Source: Knufia peltigerae
Taxonomy: Eukaryota > Ascomycota > Eurotiomycetes > Chaetothyriales > Trichomeriaceae
DNA length: 64,000 nt
Assembly (NCBI GenBank): GCA_030247855.1
Contig: JAPDRN010000025.1
Coordinates: forward strand, 186,001 to 250,000
Direction: 5' to 3'
The position numbers were made by a program, and so were the translations under genes. The notes below the pieces were generated by a model. The model saw only the letters and a list, made by a program, of their open reading frames with translations. It was not told where the DNA came from and made no database searches. This document shows positions 36,104 through 47,780 of this stretch, one piece after another. Within the stretch, counting starts at the first letter, position 1. Each line of letters begins with the position of its first letter.

Positions 36104-39100
36104 CTATTTTTCAAGCCCTGTTCTAGCTCGAACCTCGGCCTCCTCCTTGACGGCCAGAGGTTCAATGTTCCAAATGGAATCGGCATATTCATTGATGCAT
36201 CGGTCTAGGGCAAAGTCAGCAGAAAGATCACACCTCACAGAGGTAGACATACCTGAAGTGAAGAAACCCATCCTAGCAACACTCTGAATCGATTTGCTGA
36301 CCCATTTGTCTTGGTTCTTGTAAGATTCGTCGATGAGATCATGAGTCTTGCAGTAGCTGTCGAAATCGTCGCTCACTGGACGCTGGTTAGTAGTGTACGG
36401 ATTAGGGCTCCAGAAGTTTGAGCTTACCAAGGTAGTAGTCTCCATGATCAACAATGGCACTGATCAGGGCTCCGAAAGCAGCTTCGTCGCCAAATGTACC
36501 AGACTTGATGCATTCAAAGACCTTGAGAAGCTCTGGGTTGACGCTATAGTCACCATAGAACTAAATCGGTCAGCAAGAGCGAGTATCCAGCAGATATGAG
36601 CAAACATACGTGATTGTGTCGGAGATCTTCTACGTCTTCAGCCAGGTTACCAAACAAAAACACATTCTCCTCCCCGATTTCACGAGTGATTTCAATCTAG
36701 GAGAGTTAGCCTTGGTCTTGTTAAGCTTGAACGTCGAAATCATCTCACATTGGCTCCGTCAAGCGTGCCGATGACCAAGCCACCGTTAAGGACAAACTTC
36801 ATGTTGCTCGTGCCTGACGCCTCGGTACCTGCAGTGGAAATATGCTCGCTGATATCTGAAGCTGGAATGATGATCTCGGCCTTGCTGACGTTATAATCTT
36901 CGAGGAAAATGACCTTGAGCAAATCTCCGACGTCAGGATCCTTGTTGATCACCTCTCCCACCTTGTTGATCAAATGAATGATCGTCTTAGCCATCCAGTA
37001 ACCCGGAGCAGCTTTGCCGCCGAAGATGGACACTCTGGGCGCGAGCTTCTTGCGCTCCTCGGGTGTCATGGATTTGATTGCCAGGTATCTGTGGATGACG
37101 CCGAAGATGTTGAGTTGCTGTCGCTTGTATTCGTGGATACGTTTCACTTGCACGTCGAAAAGTGCCTTGGGGTTGACACTAACGCCATTACTCTTGAGGA
37201 TATGCTGAGCAAGTCTGACCTTATTGGCATATTTAATCTCGGCCCACTCCTTCTTGAATTCCTTGTCATCCACAAAAGGTTCAAGTTTGTTTAGGAGAGT
37301 CAAGTCCTTGAGGAACTCATAACTTCCGAGCTTGGAAGCAATGAGCTCTGATAGGCGTGGGTTAGCTTGGTGCAGCCATCGTCGAGGAGTGATGCCGTTG
37401 GTCACGTTGGTGAATTTATCTGGGCCGTAGACTTTGACAAAGTCCTTGAAGATAGTCGTCTTGATAAGGTCCGAGTGCAATTCGGCCACACCATTGACTT
37501 TGTGGGATCCGACAATGGCGAGATATGCCATTCTGACCATTTTGGGATTGGATTCTTCGATGATAGAAACTCTCGAGAGCATCTCTCGATCTTTGGGGAA
37601 ACGTCGTTCAACAGTTTGAAGGAAGAACAGGTTGATATCGTAGATAATCTTGTTCCGGATGTTAGCAATGGCATTTAACATGGTTAACAGAAGTAAACAG
37701 GATAGTTCGGTGGGAGATCCAGCTTTCAGAAGATGTTCAGGCCTGCTGCTTACGAGCAGCGGCTCGTGCACGGTGATTCTGAGCCCGACTGTTGGGAAAC
37801 CCCTGAGAAAGAATGTCCAAGGTCTCTCGTGGAGGCTGCTAGGATGTATATGCAAGGAGAATTGGGGAGATTACTTACCTGCAGATGTCTGGGGAGTAGA
37901 TTCTGGATAAGAGGGACAGACCACTTCTCCAAAGCCTCTGGGAGTACGGTGTGATTAGTGTATCCAAATGTTTTGGTGACAATGTCCCACGCAGCGTTCC
38001 ATTCCAAACCTTCCTTGTCGATCAGGATTCTCTGAAGTTCAACGATAGCCAGAGTTGGGTGAGTGTCGTTGAGCTGAATGGCGACCTGGTCCGGGAACTC
38101 TGACCACTTGCGCTGGGTCTTCTTGAATCTTCGGATGATATCATGAAGGGAGGCCGCACACCAGAAATACTGCTGCTTCAGTCGTAGCTCCTTACCTCGC
38201 TCCAGGTTGTCGTTGGGGTACAACACCGCAGAGATGGTTTCTGCGCGTTGCTGATCAGCCACGGCGCTCTCGTAGTCTCCGGAATTGAACTTGGCGAAGT
38301 CGAACTCTCCGCTGGACGCCTTGCTAGACCAAAGACGGAGGTTGTTGACAGTCGATGTACCATAACCGGGAACAGGGACGTCGTAGGCCACAGCTGTGAC
38401 CATCTCCCCGTCCTGCCACGAGACAACTTGCTTGCCCTCGTCATCGGTGTACTTGTTGACCCAGCCGAAGAACTGGACGTCAACCGTCACGTCGTGTCGG
38501 GGGAACTCCCAAGGGTTGAAGTCCAGCCAGTAGTCAGGAATTTCGACCTGGTAACCGTTCTCGATCTCTTGCTTAAAGATACCGTATCGGTAACGCAGAC
38601 CGTAGCCCCAGGCAGGATAGTTCAGGGAGGCCATGCTATCGAGGAAGCAAGCCGCAAGTCGACCGAGGCCGCCGTTGCCCAAGGCTGCATCGTGTTCCTG
38701 GTTGATGATGTCTTCAATTCGAAACCCAAGCTCATCCAGACCCTCTATCACTTGTGTCAGCTACTTCACATGCTCGGTGAAGACGTCGCTTACGTTTCGC
38801 CACATTTTTCAAGCCAACATTCAGCATAGCATTGTCCAAGGCTCTGCCCATGAGAAATTCGAGTGACAAATCTAAGCTTCGTCAGAAGGACTTGTTCATT
38901 CTGCGCCCATAAATCACGTACAGTAGATTCTCTTCTGATCGGCAAAGGTTTGCCGTTGTTGGGTCTTGTTCCAATCGATGATAAGGCGGTCTCGGAAGGC
39001 CAGGGCAGTGCCAGAGTACGCAGCTCTGTTTAGAATCTCGGTCAGAAGGGGATACAGGCAGATAATGGAGGTAGAACGTACAATTCATCACAGTTGAAGA

Positions 39101-39543
39101 GTGATCGTGCGAGTGTGGTCTCGATATGTCGGACACATTCAGCCTGCGGATGGAAGTCTTAGCCGGAGTCCTTAGGGCTCGCACAGAATGGTTCCTGGCT
39201 TACCTCAAAATCCTCCTTGGAGGTGAAGCCCTTGGGAGACTATGAGTGACAAGATTAGGAGTGTCGTAAATAGGTAAAGACATGTATCTCACGAATTTCC
39301 TCCAGCTACATTGCTTGTCAGTGGGAGGTTTTTGTACACTGGGAGTAGCATCACTTACGCCTCTCGCATATGCTCGGGAATGCTTGACTCGACAGCCTTG
39401 ATATCACTGGCACCAAAACCCGTAGCAGTTCTCTTATGCTTGGGTCGAGAGAAGCCAGGGCCGACAGGACCTGTAAAGGTGGAAATGGGAGCTCCCATTG
39501 AGGGCTTGCGCTCCCGCGGCGGGGGAGCTGTCTCCGTGGCCAT
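36104..39543 (-). CDS. gph1: Glycogen phosphorylase
   Basis: Twelve exons: 39543-39359, 39305-39293, 39239-39204, 39143-39082, 39025-38922, 38871-38794, 38750-37879, 37648-36749, 36696-36610, 36560-36428, 36375-36253 and 36204-36104, giving 897 residues. It releases glucose-1-phosphate from glycogen in the cytosol. Visible family blocks: YYLSLEFLMGRAL, HDAALGNGGLGRLAACFLDS, NDTHPTLAIVELQRI, VTNGITPRRWL, VKRIHEYKRQQLN, GKAAPGYWMAK, and the PLP-lysine region EASGTSNMKF. Exon 2 is a 13-nt microexon coding WRKF across its junctions. The intron at 37649-37878 is 230 nt, much longer than the others. The Ser/Arg-rich N-terminus is where phosphorylation control is usual in fungal enzymes (inference). 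Confidence 0.95.
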
Positions 39544-40797
39544 CTTGGGGAGAAAAGAAGGCGATGCACGGCACACAGGTAAGTGGGTTGTAAGGAGCAA
39601 CTCAGGAACGATAGAAGGACGAGAAGGAATATGGTAGTTTAGTACGGCAAGTCACTGAGGGCAGGGGAAAGGGTTGCTGTGTTGTATATTGCAGAAAAGA
39701 GGAGGATGTGTTTTGGAATGGAAGATGACATGTGGTGCAGCATTGCAATAGCGACAACTTGGGGCCTTGCAAACGCCTCATACAGCTGCTCGTTCCGGGA
39801 TACTAGGCCTGCATTAGGCACTCCGCAATAGCGGGCCTGTCTTGTTTATGTCATGTCATTGTGCAGAATACGGGCAAGGCTAGTAATGCTGAGGGAGAGA
39901 AAGCCCATGCATCCGTCAGGTTACGACTGGCAGAGAATGCTCGAGGAGCAGCTCGTGTTGGAAGCGGTGAGTTTGAAGCTGGAGCTGTCCTCATTCTCCC
40001 CCCTGTCCTGTAGCTCGTACAATGCATTTCATCGAACAATGCCTCGATCGAGTGTTTCTGGAGAAATCACATTCCATGCACATCTTAATGATAAATACCT
40101 TCTGCTATCGGTACCCCGCCTGCGCCCACTTTCATGGTGACCAGACCAACCTTCAGGAATGGCAACCTGGCCCCCAGAGAAGACACCCTCTTGTACTTGA
40201 ATTTCATGTCTGTGCTGGACTTGGAAATGCCACGAACATGCTAATTGTCGAGTTCAAGCAATGCTCCCATAAAAACGAAGGCATCGCTGATAACACCAAG
40301 TTATGGACATACAATGCCTGGACAGATCCGCGGTGAGGAGGGGCAAGTAAAGTAGAGGTTGCACTTGTGGAGTATTAGCCGAGCATTTCGCCAACAAGCA
40401 AGCATTGCCGGCAGCCAGGATTACGGAGCCACGGGCTCTACCAGCCCTGGAGGAGTTCCCAAGACCTGCTGTAAGGGCTAGGTGTAGTTAGGCTTCAATG
40501 GCCTAAACAAAAAATCATCACATTGCAGCCAGTGATGCCGGGTCTCGCTACACGTTGGTGCCTCAGGAAGCATCTAGGTAGGTAGGTAGGTATCCCCCTA
40601 AACTTCCAAGAGGGCTCTAACCAACAACGAGATACCGAGATACCGCCTCCAAATAGATACCTTAAGGTACCTACCTTATCCTACTGTACTCTGTCAGTCT
40701 GTACATATAAAACATGTCAAAAACGTGGCCTTGCGCGCCTCATCCTCTTATCGTCTGCCTCACACCACAACAGAATTAAACAAAGACACTCCATAAA
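39544..40797. promoter_or_regulatory. Promoter region of glycogen phosphorylase
   Basis: The part nearest 39543 is the promoter and leader of the minus-strand gene. An AGGT tandem run lies at 40576-40592. A 104-codon plus frame at 40022-40336 has no domain features. The end (40706-40797) looks like a promoter and leader for the small plus-strand frame that follows. Confidence 0.45.
40706..40712 (+). promoter_or_regulatory. TATA box candidate before small ORF
   Basis: TATAAAA, 86 bp before the ATG at 40798, followed by a C/T-rich and then CA-rich, A-rich leader (CTCATCCTCTTATCGTCTGC... CATAAAATG). The order is that of a standard fungal core promoter. Confidence 0.45.
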
Positions 40798-40977
40798 ATG
40801 ATCCGTCTCATCCTTGAATTAATCGAAATGCGATCTCGTTATCATGCGTTGCAAGATAACCCGACTGTCTTTGGCAAGGATTTACCATGCTGGAGTCTAG
40901 AGCGGATCGTGTATCACACCACTTCCAAGGAAGAGAAGCAAAGCATAAAGTGCACGCACGTTGAACTCATCAAGTAA
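40798..40977 (+). CDS. Possible small protein, 59 residues
   Basis: An ATG frame of 59 codons starting MIRLILELIEMRSRYHALQ and ending in TAA. I recognise no homologue. Support comes only from context: a TATAAAA at 40706, a leader that turns from pyrimidine-rich to A-rich just before ATAAAATG, and a frame with mixed amino-acid use (two Cys, two Trp/Tyr, many charged residues) rather than low complexity. The N-terminus would form an amphipathic helix. It could equally be the first exon of a longer gene, part of a long non-coding RNA, or chance. It lies 0.6 kb from the 3' end of the G-alpha gene, in the opposite direction. Confidence 0.3.
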   Translation: MIRLILELIEMRSRYHALQDNPTVFGKDLPCWSLERIVYHTTSKEEKQSIKCTHVELIK

Positions 40978-41607
40978 TTTCTGGGTCAAGAGCTGTCCTA
41001 GAACTAAGTAATCCCCGAGGACCCAATTGTAAGGTGATCAGAATATCATGCATCTGCGTATATCAGTGTTGTTATTATGAGTACACGGCGATGTTTGCTC
41101 GCATTGTAGATGTCGTCCTCACTGCTTTCCAACCATCCGTCCTTGGGGTGATCTCGCTGGTGACATCGTCCCCCAAGGACCAAGAACATCACGCTGCTGC
41201 TGCAAACACAGCAGCATGAAGTCGTGTTCGCCCCAAATCCATTCCCTGTCCTTCTTATCTTCTTCTGAGGCCTGGGCCCGGCCACCCATCCGCACGTTTG
41301 CACGGAACCGGAGGCCAGGTCCACAAAACTGGTCACCTCGACCCCTTCCCACCGACTCGGGCGCAACAAAAGAAATGAACTCCCAAAAGTGGAACTTTTG
41401 CGGCAATAAAGTCAATACACAAGAAGGCTGACAATTCAACCCAACACCTGGTGCTAACCTGACAGGCGATAAGAGGGCTCCGAACTGTAGGAGTCCAAAG
41501 ACACCGCACCCGCCCCGATCCATCATGACTCCCAATCATCATATGCCGCGCTTGACGCCAGAACAATGCACCCATCAGGAGGAAATGAAACGACTCGATC
41601 ATGGCTT
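40978..41607. other. Intergenic region downstream of G-alpha gene
   Basis: The 3' side of the minus-strand G-alpha gene. Overlapping frames on both strands at 41046-41535 have no domain features. Nothing further supported. Confidence 0.5.
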
Positions 41608-42954
41608 TCATAAAATCCCCGAATCTTTCAGGGCGTTTTGTAGGATTGTTTCCTTCACCGCAGCAAACACAAGGCGGATGTTCGTTGTATCGGTCGCCTG
41701 CGTGAGACTAGAGCCAGTCAGTTGGTTGCGTCTGTCTACCACGTCGACACTTGACTTACTGAGGGTAGAGATTCAGCTGGGCTCGATTCACTTGATTGAA
41801 CCGCCAGAGAAGGTATTTTGCGGCACGGTTGACATCGTTGCCACCAGAATAATCCGGGAAATAATTTCCCAGAGGCGACCGGCCAAGTTTCTCTTTGAAC
41901 AGGTCGACTTTGTTTAAGAAGAGAATTATACTCGTCCTCATGAACCATCTGGAATTGACCACCGAGTCGAAAAGAACAAGACTCTCCATCATGCGATTCT
42001 GGAAGAAGGTTAGTACATCACAGACATGTTGAAAATCTCCAATCGTGTTCTACCTGATTCGATTCTTCCAGAAGCACTTGGTCGTATTCGCTCAACGCCA
42101 CACAGAATATGATCGACGTGACGTTCTCGAAGCAGTGAATCCATTTCTTCCGCTCACTACGTTGGCCACCCACGTCAAACATGCTGGACAGGGTCAGTAT
42201 GATAGCCAGCGGAGACAGGAGGTGAGTGCGACGAACTGTATACTCAATTGACCCATGGTGAACCTGGTTTCATATATACCTGTCGTCTTCGTGCGTGCCC
42301 GGAGAACGTCGGCCTCATTTGGGATGTAGTCAGGGGCCGCTAAACGTCTGACCTCTTCGAAAAAACTGTCTGGTGTAAGTCCAACTGACGGAGGATGGAA
42401 GAAGCTAAAGTTCACATACTATGGTGCCGAGTCCATGAGGTAGAACTCGGCCTGTCTGTCCATCGTCTTTGACGAGGCTGGATCCTTCCAGATTGCTTCC
42501 ACAGCATCTGCAGCCTTAGGGTCCAGAGGTGTATCGGGATCGGGATCCACATTATATTCCATGATGTAGTCGACATAATCCCTGACTGTTTGATCTTCTG
42601 GCTCGATTTCAAATTGCTGCATGGCCCCGACGAGCGCTTTCATGCAGTCAACCAAATTCTTGTATATTGTCAGTCGATATAGCGTCCTCTCTTCCTGCGT
42701 GTAGCCATTCTGGTGAATAATCTTCATCTGTTTCACAATCGTCGATTTGCCGCTCTCCCCAGACCCTGCGCGTTTGCATCAGTCACTGTTTCCCTTCCGC
42801 ACGACCGATTGAGGTTGTACCTACCAAGCAGCAGAATTTTGCATTCTCTCCGTAACCGGCGCGAATCCTCCTCTAGTTTCTTGTCTATGGCCTGACTTCT
42901 CTTTTTCTGTTCAGAGTCCTCGTTGGACGCCTCTCTGCTTCCGCACGCACCCAT
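41608..42954 (-). CDS. ganB: Heterotrimeric G-protein alpha subunit, group III (GanB/GNA-3 type)
   Basis: Six exons: 42954-42825, 42765-42420, 42365-42237, 42183-42054, 41998-41760 and 41707-41608, giving 357 residues. MGACGS at the start gives Gly2 for myristoylation and Cys4 for palmitoylation. GTP-binding boxes are complete: GSGESGKST, RARTKTTGI, DVGGQRSERKKW, FLNKVDLF and TQATDT. The C-terminus ALKDSGIL lacks the Cys used by pertussis toxin in group I subunits, as expected for group III. Members act in nutrient sensing and cAMP/PKA signalling and germination (GanB, GNA-3, Gpa2 relatives). It is divergent from the Hog1 gene across 3.45 kb. Confidence 0.95.
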
Positions 42955-43802
42955 TTCGAACGACTAGTACTGGTGACGAGGACAACGACGATGGAGGATC
43001 GAGGGTGGCTGCGCTGCAGATGCAGCGCAAGAAGCGACTGCAGCTGCTCGGAAACTTGATGGGACTATCTCCTGTGTTCCTTGCCACAGGGTTCGGCCAA
43101 CAAGCGACGGATCGATGACGTGGAGGCCCGGCGAGGGCGTCGCGCAGCCTCTGTCAAAGAGGGAGGGGAATTCAAGAGCTTCGCGACCAGTTATGGTGGC
43201 TGTTGTCTTGGACTACATAGAGGGGCGGATGATGGTGAACAGGGTATTCGTAAACGAGACCGGGTGGTGGCTGTGGAGCTCAGATTCGACAGGACGGCTC
43301 GTGTTGGGAGAAGGCTCGACTCGAGACTGGAACGAATAGTGACAAGATGGGAATGAAGATGGAAAGCTGCTAGATGGTTTCGTCGGGCGTGAAAGCACAT
43401 ATGCAGGTCAGTAGGCGCAACGAAGAGGGTGATGTTTAGTCGACAAGCTGGCTGACGAGAGAGGGAGAGAGAGAATCGTGGAGTGAGTAACTAGCAGCAG
43501 TTTAGAGCGGAGTAGCCGAGAGCGGGAAAGCTATTGGGCCAGTGGATGATGCTGGCTGGCACGTTGTCTACCCAGGTTGGGGGGCATCTTGGTTGGTCAG
43601 GCAGACCTCGCCAGGTCTTTCTCTCGGCCTTTGATTGACGACTCGAATCTGTCTCGGATAAGGATTCAGCGAAGTTCGCCTTGGACTTCGGTCTAAAAGG
43701 GGAAGTGCATACGGCTGATCTTGCAGTAAGATATTGGTAGATGGATCATCACTTAAGATACCTCAGGTATTTACTGTACTAGATACTTGCATCTAGGTAC
43801 CT

Positions 43803-43818
43803 ACCTACCTAGGTAGGT
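43803..43818. repeat. 16-bp perfect palindrome ACCTACCTAGGTAGGT
   Basis: Reads the same on both strands. It is embedded in a longer run of TACCTA/AGGTA units from about 43792 to 43819. Related units occur at 40576-40592, 45535-45551 and 52761-52780. Confidence 0.9.
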
Positions 43819-44158
43819 CCTGACAACATGGAGTATGGAAGTAGTACCTAGTAATCCTTCCACCTGTAAGACCTACCTAAGATACCCTAGTAAGCACCTG
43901 CTAAACTGCGATATACTACGGAGTACCTGGGGTCAACGCCCTGACGCTGCCAGCCGTTTAGACAAGGAACTCTGTTCAAGACATGTTGCTCCTCAAGTAC
44001 CGGCGCATCATCCCCTCACTGCTCGGTATGTTCTAGCATTTTGCTACAAGCACCTACCAAATTCCTTTCTCATGAGGTAAATTTGGATATCTGGAGTTGG
44101 CTTATCCTGCTATAGTCGCCCTACACAAGTACATACCTAGGGGGAGATACATACATGT

Positions 44159-44167
44159 TATAAATAG
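44159..44167 (+). promoter_or_regulatory. TATA box candidate upstream of hairpin
   Basis: TATAAATAG, a strong match to the TATA consensus, 175 bp before the inverted repeat at 44342. It is over 2 kb from the Hog1 ATG, too far to be its usual core promoter. Confidence 0.35.
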
Positions 44168-44341
44168 CCCGGAGCCCTAAAGACACCCATCTTCTTCATG
44201 GCTGGCTGCTCCCAGTCCAAATCCCCATATCTGTCCGTCTGGTCTCTGGCGGGTGAAACAGCCACATGAGAGCGAAAGCCTCAATTTCTCCAACACCAGA
44301 CATTTATTCGCCCGTCAGTGCAGAAAATCGCTCAGTGGCTG

Positions 44342-44404
44342 ATTGCTTTTGCTCACTGCAACCTGCAAAAGATCTGCAGCCAAGTTGCAGTGGGCAAAAG
44401 CAAT
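44342..44404 (+). other. Strong inverted repeat / RNA hairpin candidate
   Basis: The left arm 44342-44362 (ATTGCTTTTGC...) pairs with the right arm 44384-44404 over 21 positions; the only mismatch, T44353 opposite G, becomes a U-G wobble in plus-strand RNA. The 21-nt loop has its own small stem (CTGCA at 44363-44367 with TGCAG at 44375-44379). It could be a precursor-like small RNA hairpin or a cruciform. No transcript evidence is available. Confidence 0.6.
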
Positions 44405-45029
44405 GTTTTCCTCCACCTTTCGAGTGCTACAGTGTTTCTTAGCTGCTTGCGCGTCTGTGTACACACGGCCGCTCGAATGTCAGGGCCCGCGACTACATGT
44501 TAATTGTTTGGGTCTCTTTTTACTCCCCCAAGACCAAGGACTTTGATGCCTTGAAGCCTTGAGTCTTCAGAATCGTCACGCAGGGCTTGCGCCTAGACAT
44601 GGGTTTCGAAGAATCGAACTGGTACTAGAACTAGGCCAAGGTGAGGTTGCAGTGATTGACATGCGCCAACAACCTTGAAGAACACTGGCAACATGATAGC
44701 CTAGCAGCAATCAATCAATCAAATCTATCAGTACGACTCGAGTCCTTGTGCCGCCAAAAGGAAAATCGAGAACTGAGCTTATCGATGCCTCTACCACGTG
44801 GAAGGTGACCGGCCACGAGCCCCAAACAACCCTTTGCTCCACAGCAACCATGTTTTTGTAGAAGACGTTTACTGCAGAAACGGCGGCTGTCCCTGGGCTG
44901 ATCGAGAAGACAACCTGCCAATGTCCACCCGTCACTTCATGCAGTCATCAGAATGAGTGCACAATCTACCGCAGCCTCATCGATCGACCAGTACTTCGGA
45001 ATAGAGGATGATCGAGTTCGCACTCTAGT

Positions 45030-45059
45030 TACTCCGTACTCCGTACTCCGTACTCCGTA
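45030..45059. repeat. ACTCCGT tandem array (four copies)
   Basis: Four adjacent 7-bp units give four overlapping copies of TACTCCGTA, the reverse complement of the 9-mer TACGGAGTA found singly elsewhere in the window. Confidence 0.9.
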
Positions 45060-46408
45060 CACAAAATCAATAAATGTACGGGTAAAGAGTTAGCGCGGGT
45101 GTGTAAGGGGGCTTTGTCAGCAGTAGCCTGAAGTGTACAGTACAGCCACCGAGCCTGTGATACTCGTACCAGTTGGGCCGATGCCTCGTACAGTAATAAG
45201 CTGTGGTTGGAGTCCTCAGGAACCAACACCACTGGGCCGGCGCTATAGACCACAAGCAGCAAGCATGGTGAGGTCATCACTGAATAAGACATGCAAAACC
45301 GTGCTGCAAGAGGACAAAGGCGGTTTTGGAGACGGAAAAACTGGAAAAAGCCAGACCAAAAGTCTTGTTTGGTCGATGTAACAATCGTGAAGATCCAACC
45401 TGCTGTCTTTGGTCCGACGGATCGGTGACACCGAGTAAGCGTAACTCATATTCTGGGAGTTGTTGGTAGAGAAAAATTGCTCTGGTAGGATGTTTTCGCC
45501 GGGCTTCATCAGTGCACTTGGAGTGGTTGGGGATACCTACCTACCTACCTTACTGTACTGCACTGGCCAACACATTTTCAGGTACCTTCTAGGTAGGCAG
45601 GAAGGTACTATTGATACGGAGTAATAATAATTGATGTTCACCGCGACTCGTTTCGGGCATCCTGATTCTCCTGAATATACGGAGTAGGCCTCTTTGAGGC
45701 AGTCCTGGGTGGCACTGGCCCCAAATGCTTCGCTTATGCCACAGAAGTGGGCGAAACATGGATTTTCGTACAATACAGTCTAGTAAACAGCGATGGAGGG
45801 GCAATTGGATCGATGCTCATTCAAAACAACTTGCTGTAAGGTGCATATTGTAAGCTGCCGTTCGAGGCTGTCCTCGTTTCAATCACTCTTCTTGTTCGGT
45901 CTAGGTAGAGACCGCCATCCACATTAACTCGTTCCCTCCGCGTCTTCATCTTCATCCTCATCATCCTTTTCTTTCCGAGTCATTCGGTCCATCACGATTG
46001 TTGCACCCCTGCCGCCTTAGTAACCATCGCGCCGCAAAGTCTCATTGCCCCACGCAAATCAACCGCATCCCATTCACTCACATCCAGCAGCCCAAGTCAA
46101 TCTTGCCGCTGTCACCTTTCACAACCTTTCACAACCTTGGCCTCTCCGACCGTGTGCCAGTCCTTTTTGCGACCTGCACCATTCTGATCTCGCCTCAGCA
46201 CGACCACGACCACAATCCTCCGCGCCTCTGATCCTCTTCCCTACCGTTGGTTTATCGTCGCCTAGCTGATCACTCCACAACCGCCGATCCTCAGTAAATA
46301 TTCACTCTTCGTCTGCGATCTCTCCGCCATCGCCGACCGACCGCGAGACTCCTAATACCTCACCCCCATCAGCACACCGACCAAGACAAGACCGCATCGT
46401 TGATCAAC

Positions 46409-47780
46409 ATGGCGGAATTCGTGCGAGCCCAGATCTTTGGCACAACCTTTGAAATCACTAGCAGGTACATGAAATGACTACATTGAGGCAAAAGAGATGG
46501 TCTAACTAGGTACAAGATACACTGATTTGCAGCCCGTGGGCATGGGAGCTTTCGGTCTGGTTTGGTAACGATTCTTTGCACCAGAAGCTTCTCACCGTGG
46601 TTGCTGACGCCTTGCCAGTTCTGCGAAAGATCAACTCACAGGTCAAGCCGTAGCTGTGAAGAAGATCATGAAGCCTTTCTCGACACCTGTCCTCGCAAAG
46701 CGTACATATCGAGAGCTCAAACTGTTGAAGCATCTTCGACATGAGAACGTGAGTCGACGGTGCCGTTCTTGCCTAGCCGATTCCTAACAACGTCAGGTCA
46801 TCTCTCTCAGCGACATCTTCATCTCTCCCCTCGAGGATATGTATGTTTCACCTACCGCCTTTCACACCACTTTACCTTTCTGACCCATATCAAGCTACTT
46901 CGTGACCGAACTGTTGGGGACCGACCTCCACCGATTACTGACATCCAGACCTCTGGAGAAGCAGTTCATCCAATACTTTCTTTATCAAATCTTGGTAGGC
47001 TACAGGTCCCGGAACATCTATCCGATTGCTGTTATCAAGGGCTGACGGGATTACATGTAGCGAGGTTTGAAATACGTTCATTCCGCCGGCGTTGTCCACA
47101 GAGACTTGAAACCTAGTAACATTCTGGTCAACGAGAATTGCGACTTGAAAATCTGCGACTTTGGCCTGGCCAGAATTCAAGATCCTCAGATGACCGGCTA
47201 TGTGTCCACACGCTACTATCGAGCACCTGAAATTATGCTTACCTGGCAAAAGTACGACGTCGAGGTCGATATTTGGAGTGCCGGCTGCATTTTTGCCGAG
47301 ATGTTAGAAGGAAAGCCGCTCTTCCCAGGCAAAGACCACGTCAACCAGTTCTCCATCATCACCGAGCTACTTGGCACCCCTCCCCAGGATGTCATTGAAA
47401 CCATTTGCAGTGAGAACACGCTGAGATTTGTCCAGTCCCTGCCCAAGAGAGAGCGACAACCCCTGAGCTCAAAATTCAAGAATGCCGATCCCCTCGCCAT
47501 TGACCTCCTGGAAGACATGCTGGTTTTTGACCCGAAAACAAGAGTTTCGGCAGAGCAAGCCCTGGAACACGAATATCTCTCACCTTATCACGACCCAACC
47601 GATGAGCCTGTAGCAGATGAAAAGTTCGACTGGTCATTCAACGATGCCGATCTACCCGTTGACACGTGGAAAATCATGATGTACTCGGAGATTCTGGACT
47701 ATCACAATGTGGACAATCCAGACAATGGTGGCATGTCTATCGAGCAAGCACAAGCCGTAAATGGCCAGACAGTCCAGTAA
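46409..47780 (+). CDS. hog1: Hog1/SakA stress-activated MAP kinase
   Basis: Six exons: 46409-46464, 46517-46564, 46619-46748, 46797-46840, 46895-46994 and 47061-47780, giving 365 residues. The start AEFVRAQIFGTTFEIT is near-invariant in fungal Hog1. Kinase features: VGMGAFGLV, AVAVKKIMKPF, VHRDLKPSNILVN, CDFGLARI, and the dual-phosphorylation motif TGY with T171 and Y173. The common docking region and the Pbs2-binding tail follow the kinase core. It is the MAPK of the osmotic and oxidative stress pathway, moving from cytosol to nucleus when active. The cell-wall MAPKK also in this window belongs to a different cascade; the Hog1 activator Pbs2 is not here. Confidence 0.97.

Larger units (their letters stand above)
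42955..46408. promoter_or_regulatory. 3.45-kb divergent gap between G-alpha and Hog1 genes
   Basis: The longest gene-free stretch. It must hold both promoters; the part just before 46409 is a C/T-rich Hog1 leader. It also has a 16-bp ACCTACCT palindrome (43803-43818), TACGGAGTA copies (43917, 45615, 45678), a four-copy ACTCCGT array (45030-45059), a TATA box (44159) and a 21-bp-arm hairpin (44342-44404). Frames of 60-91 codons here lack domains. Confidence 0.55.
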
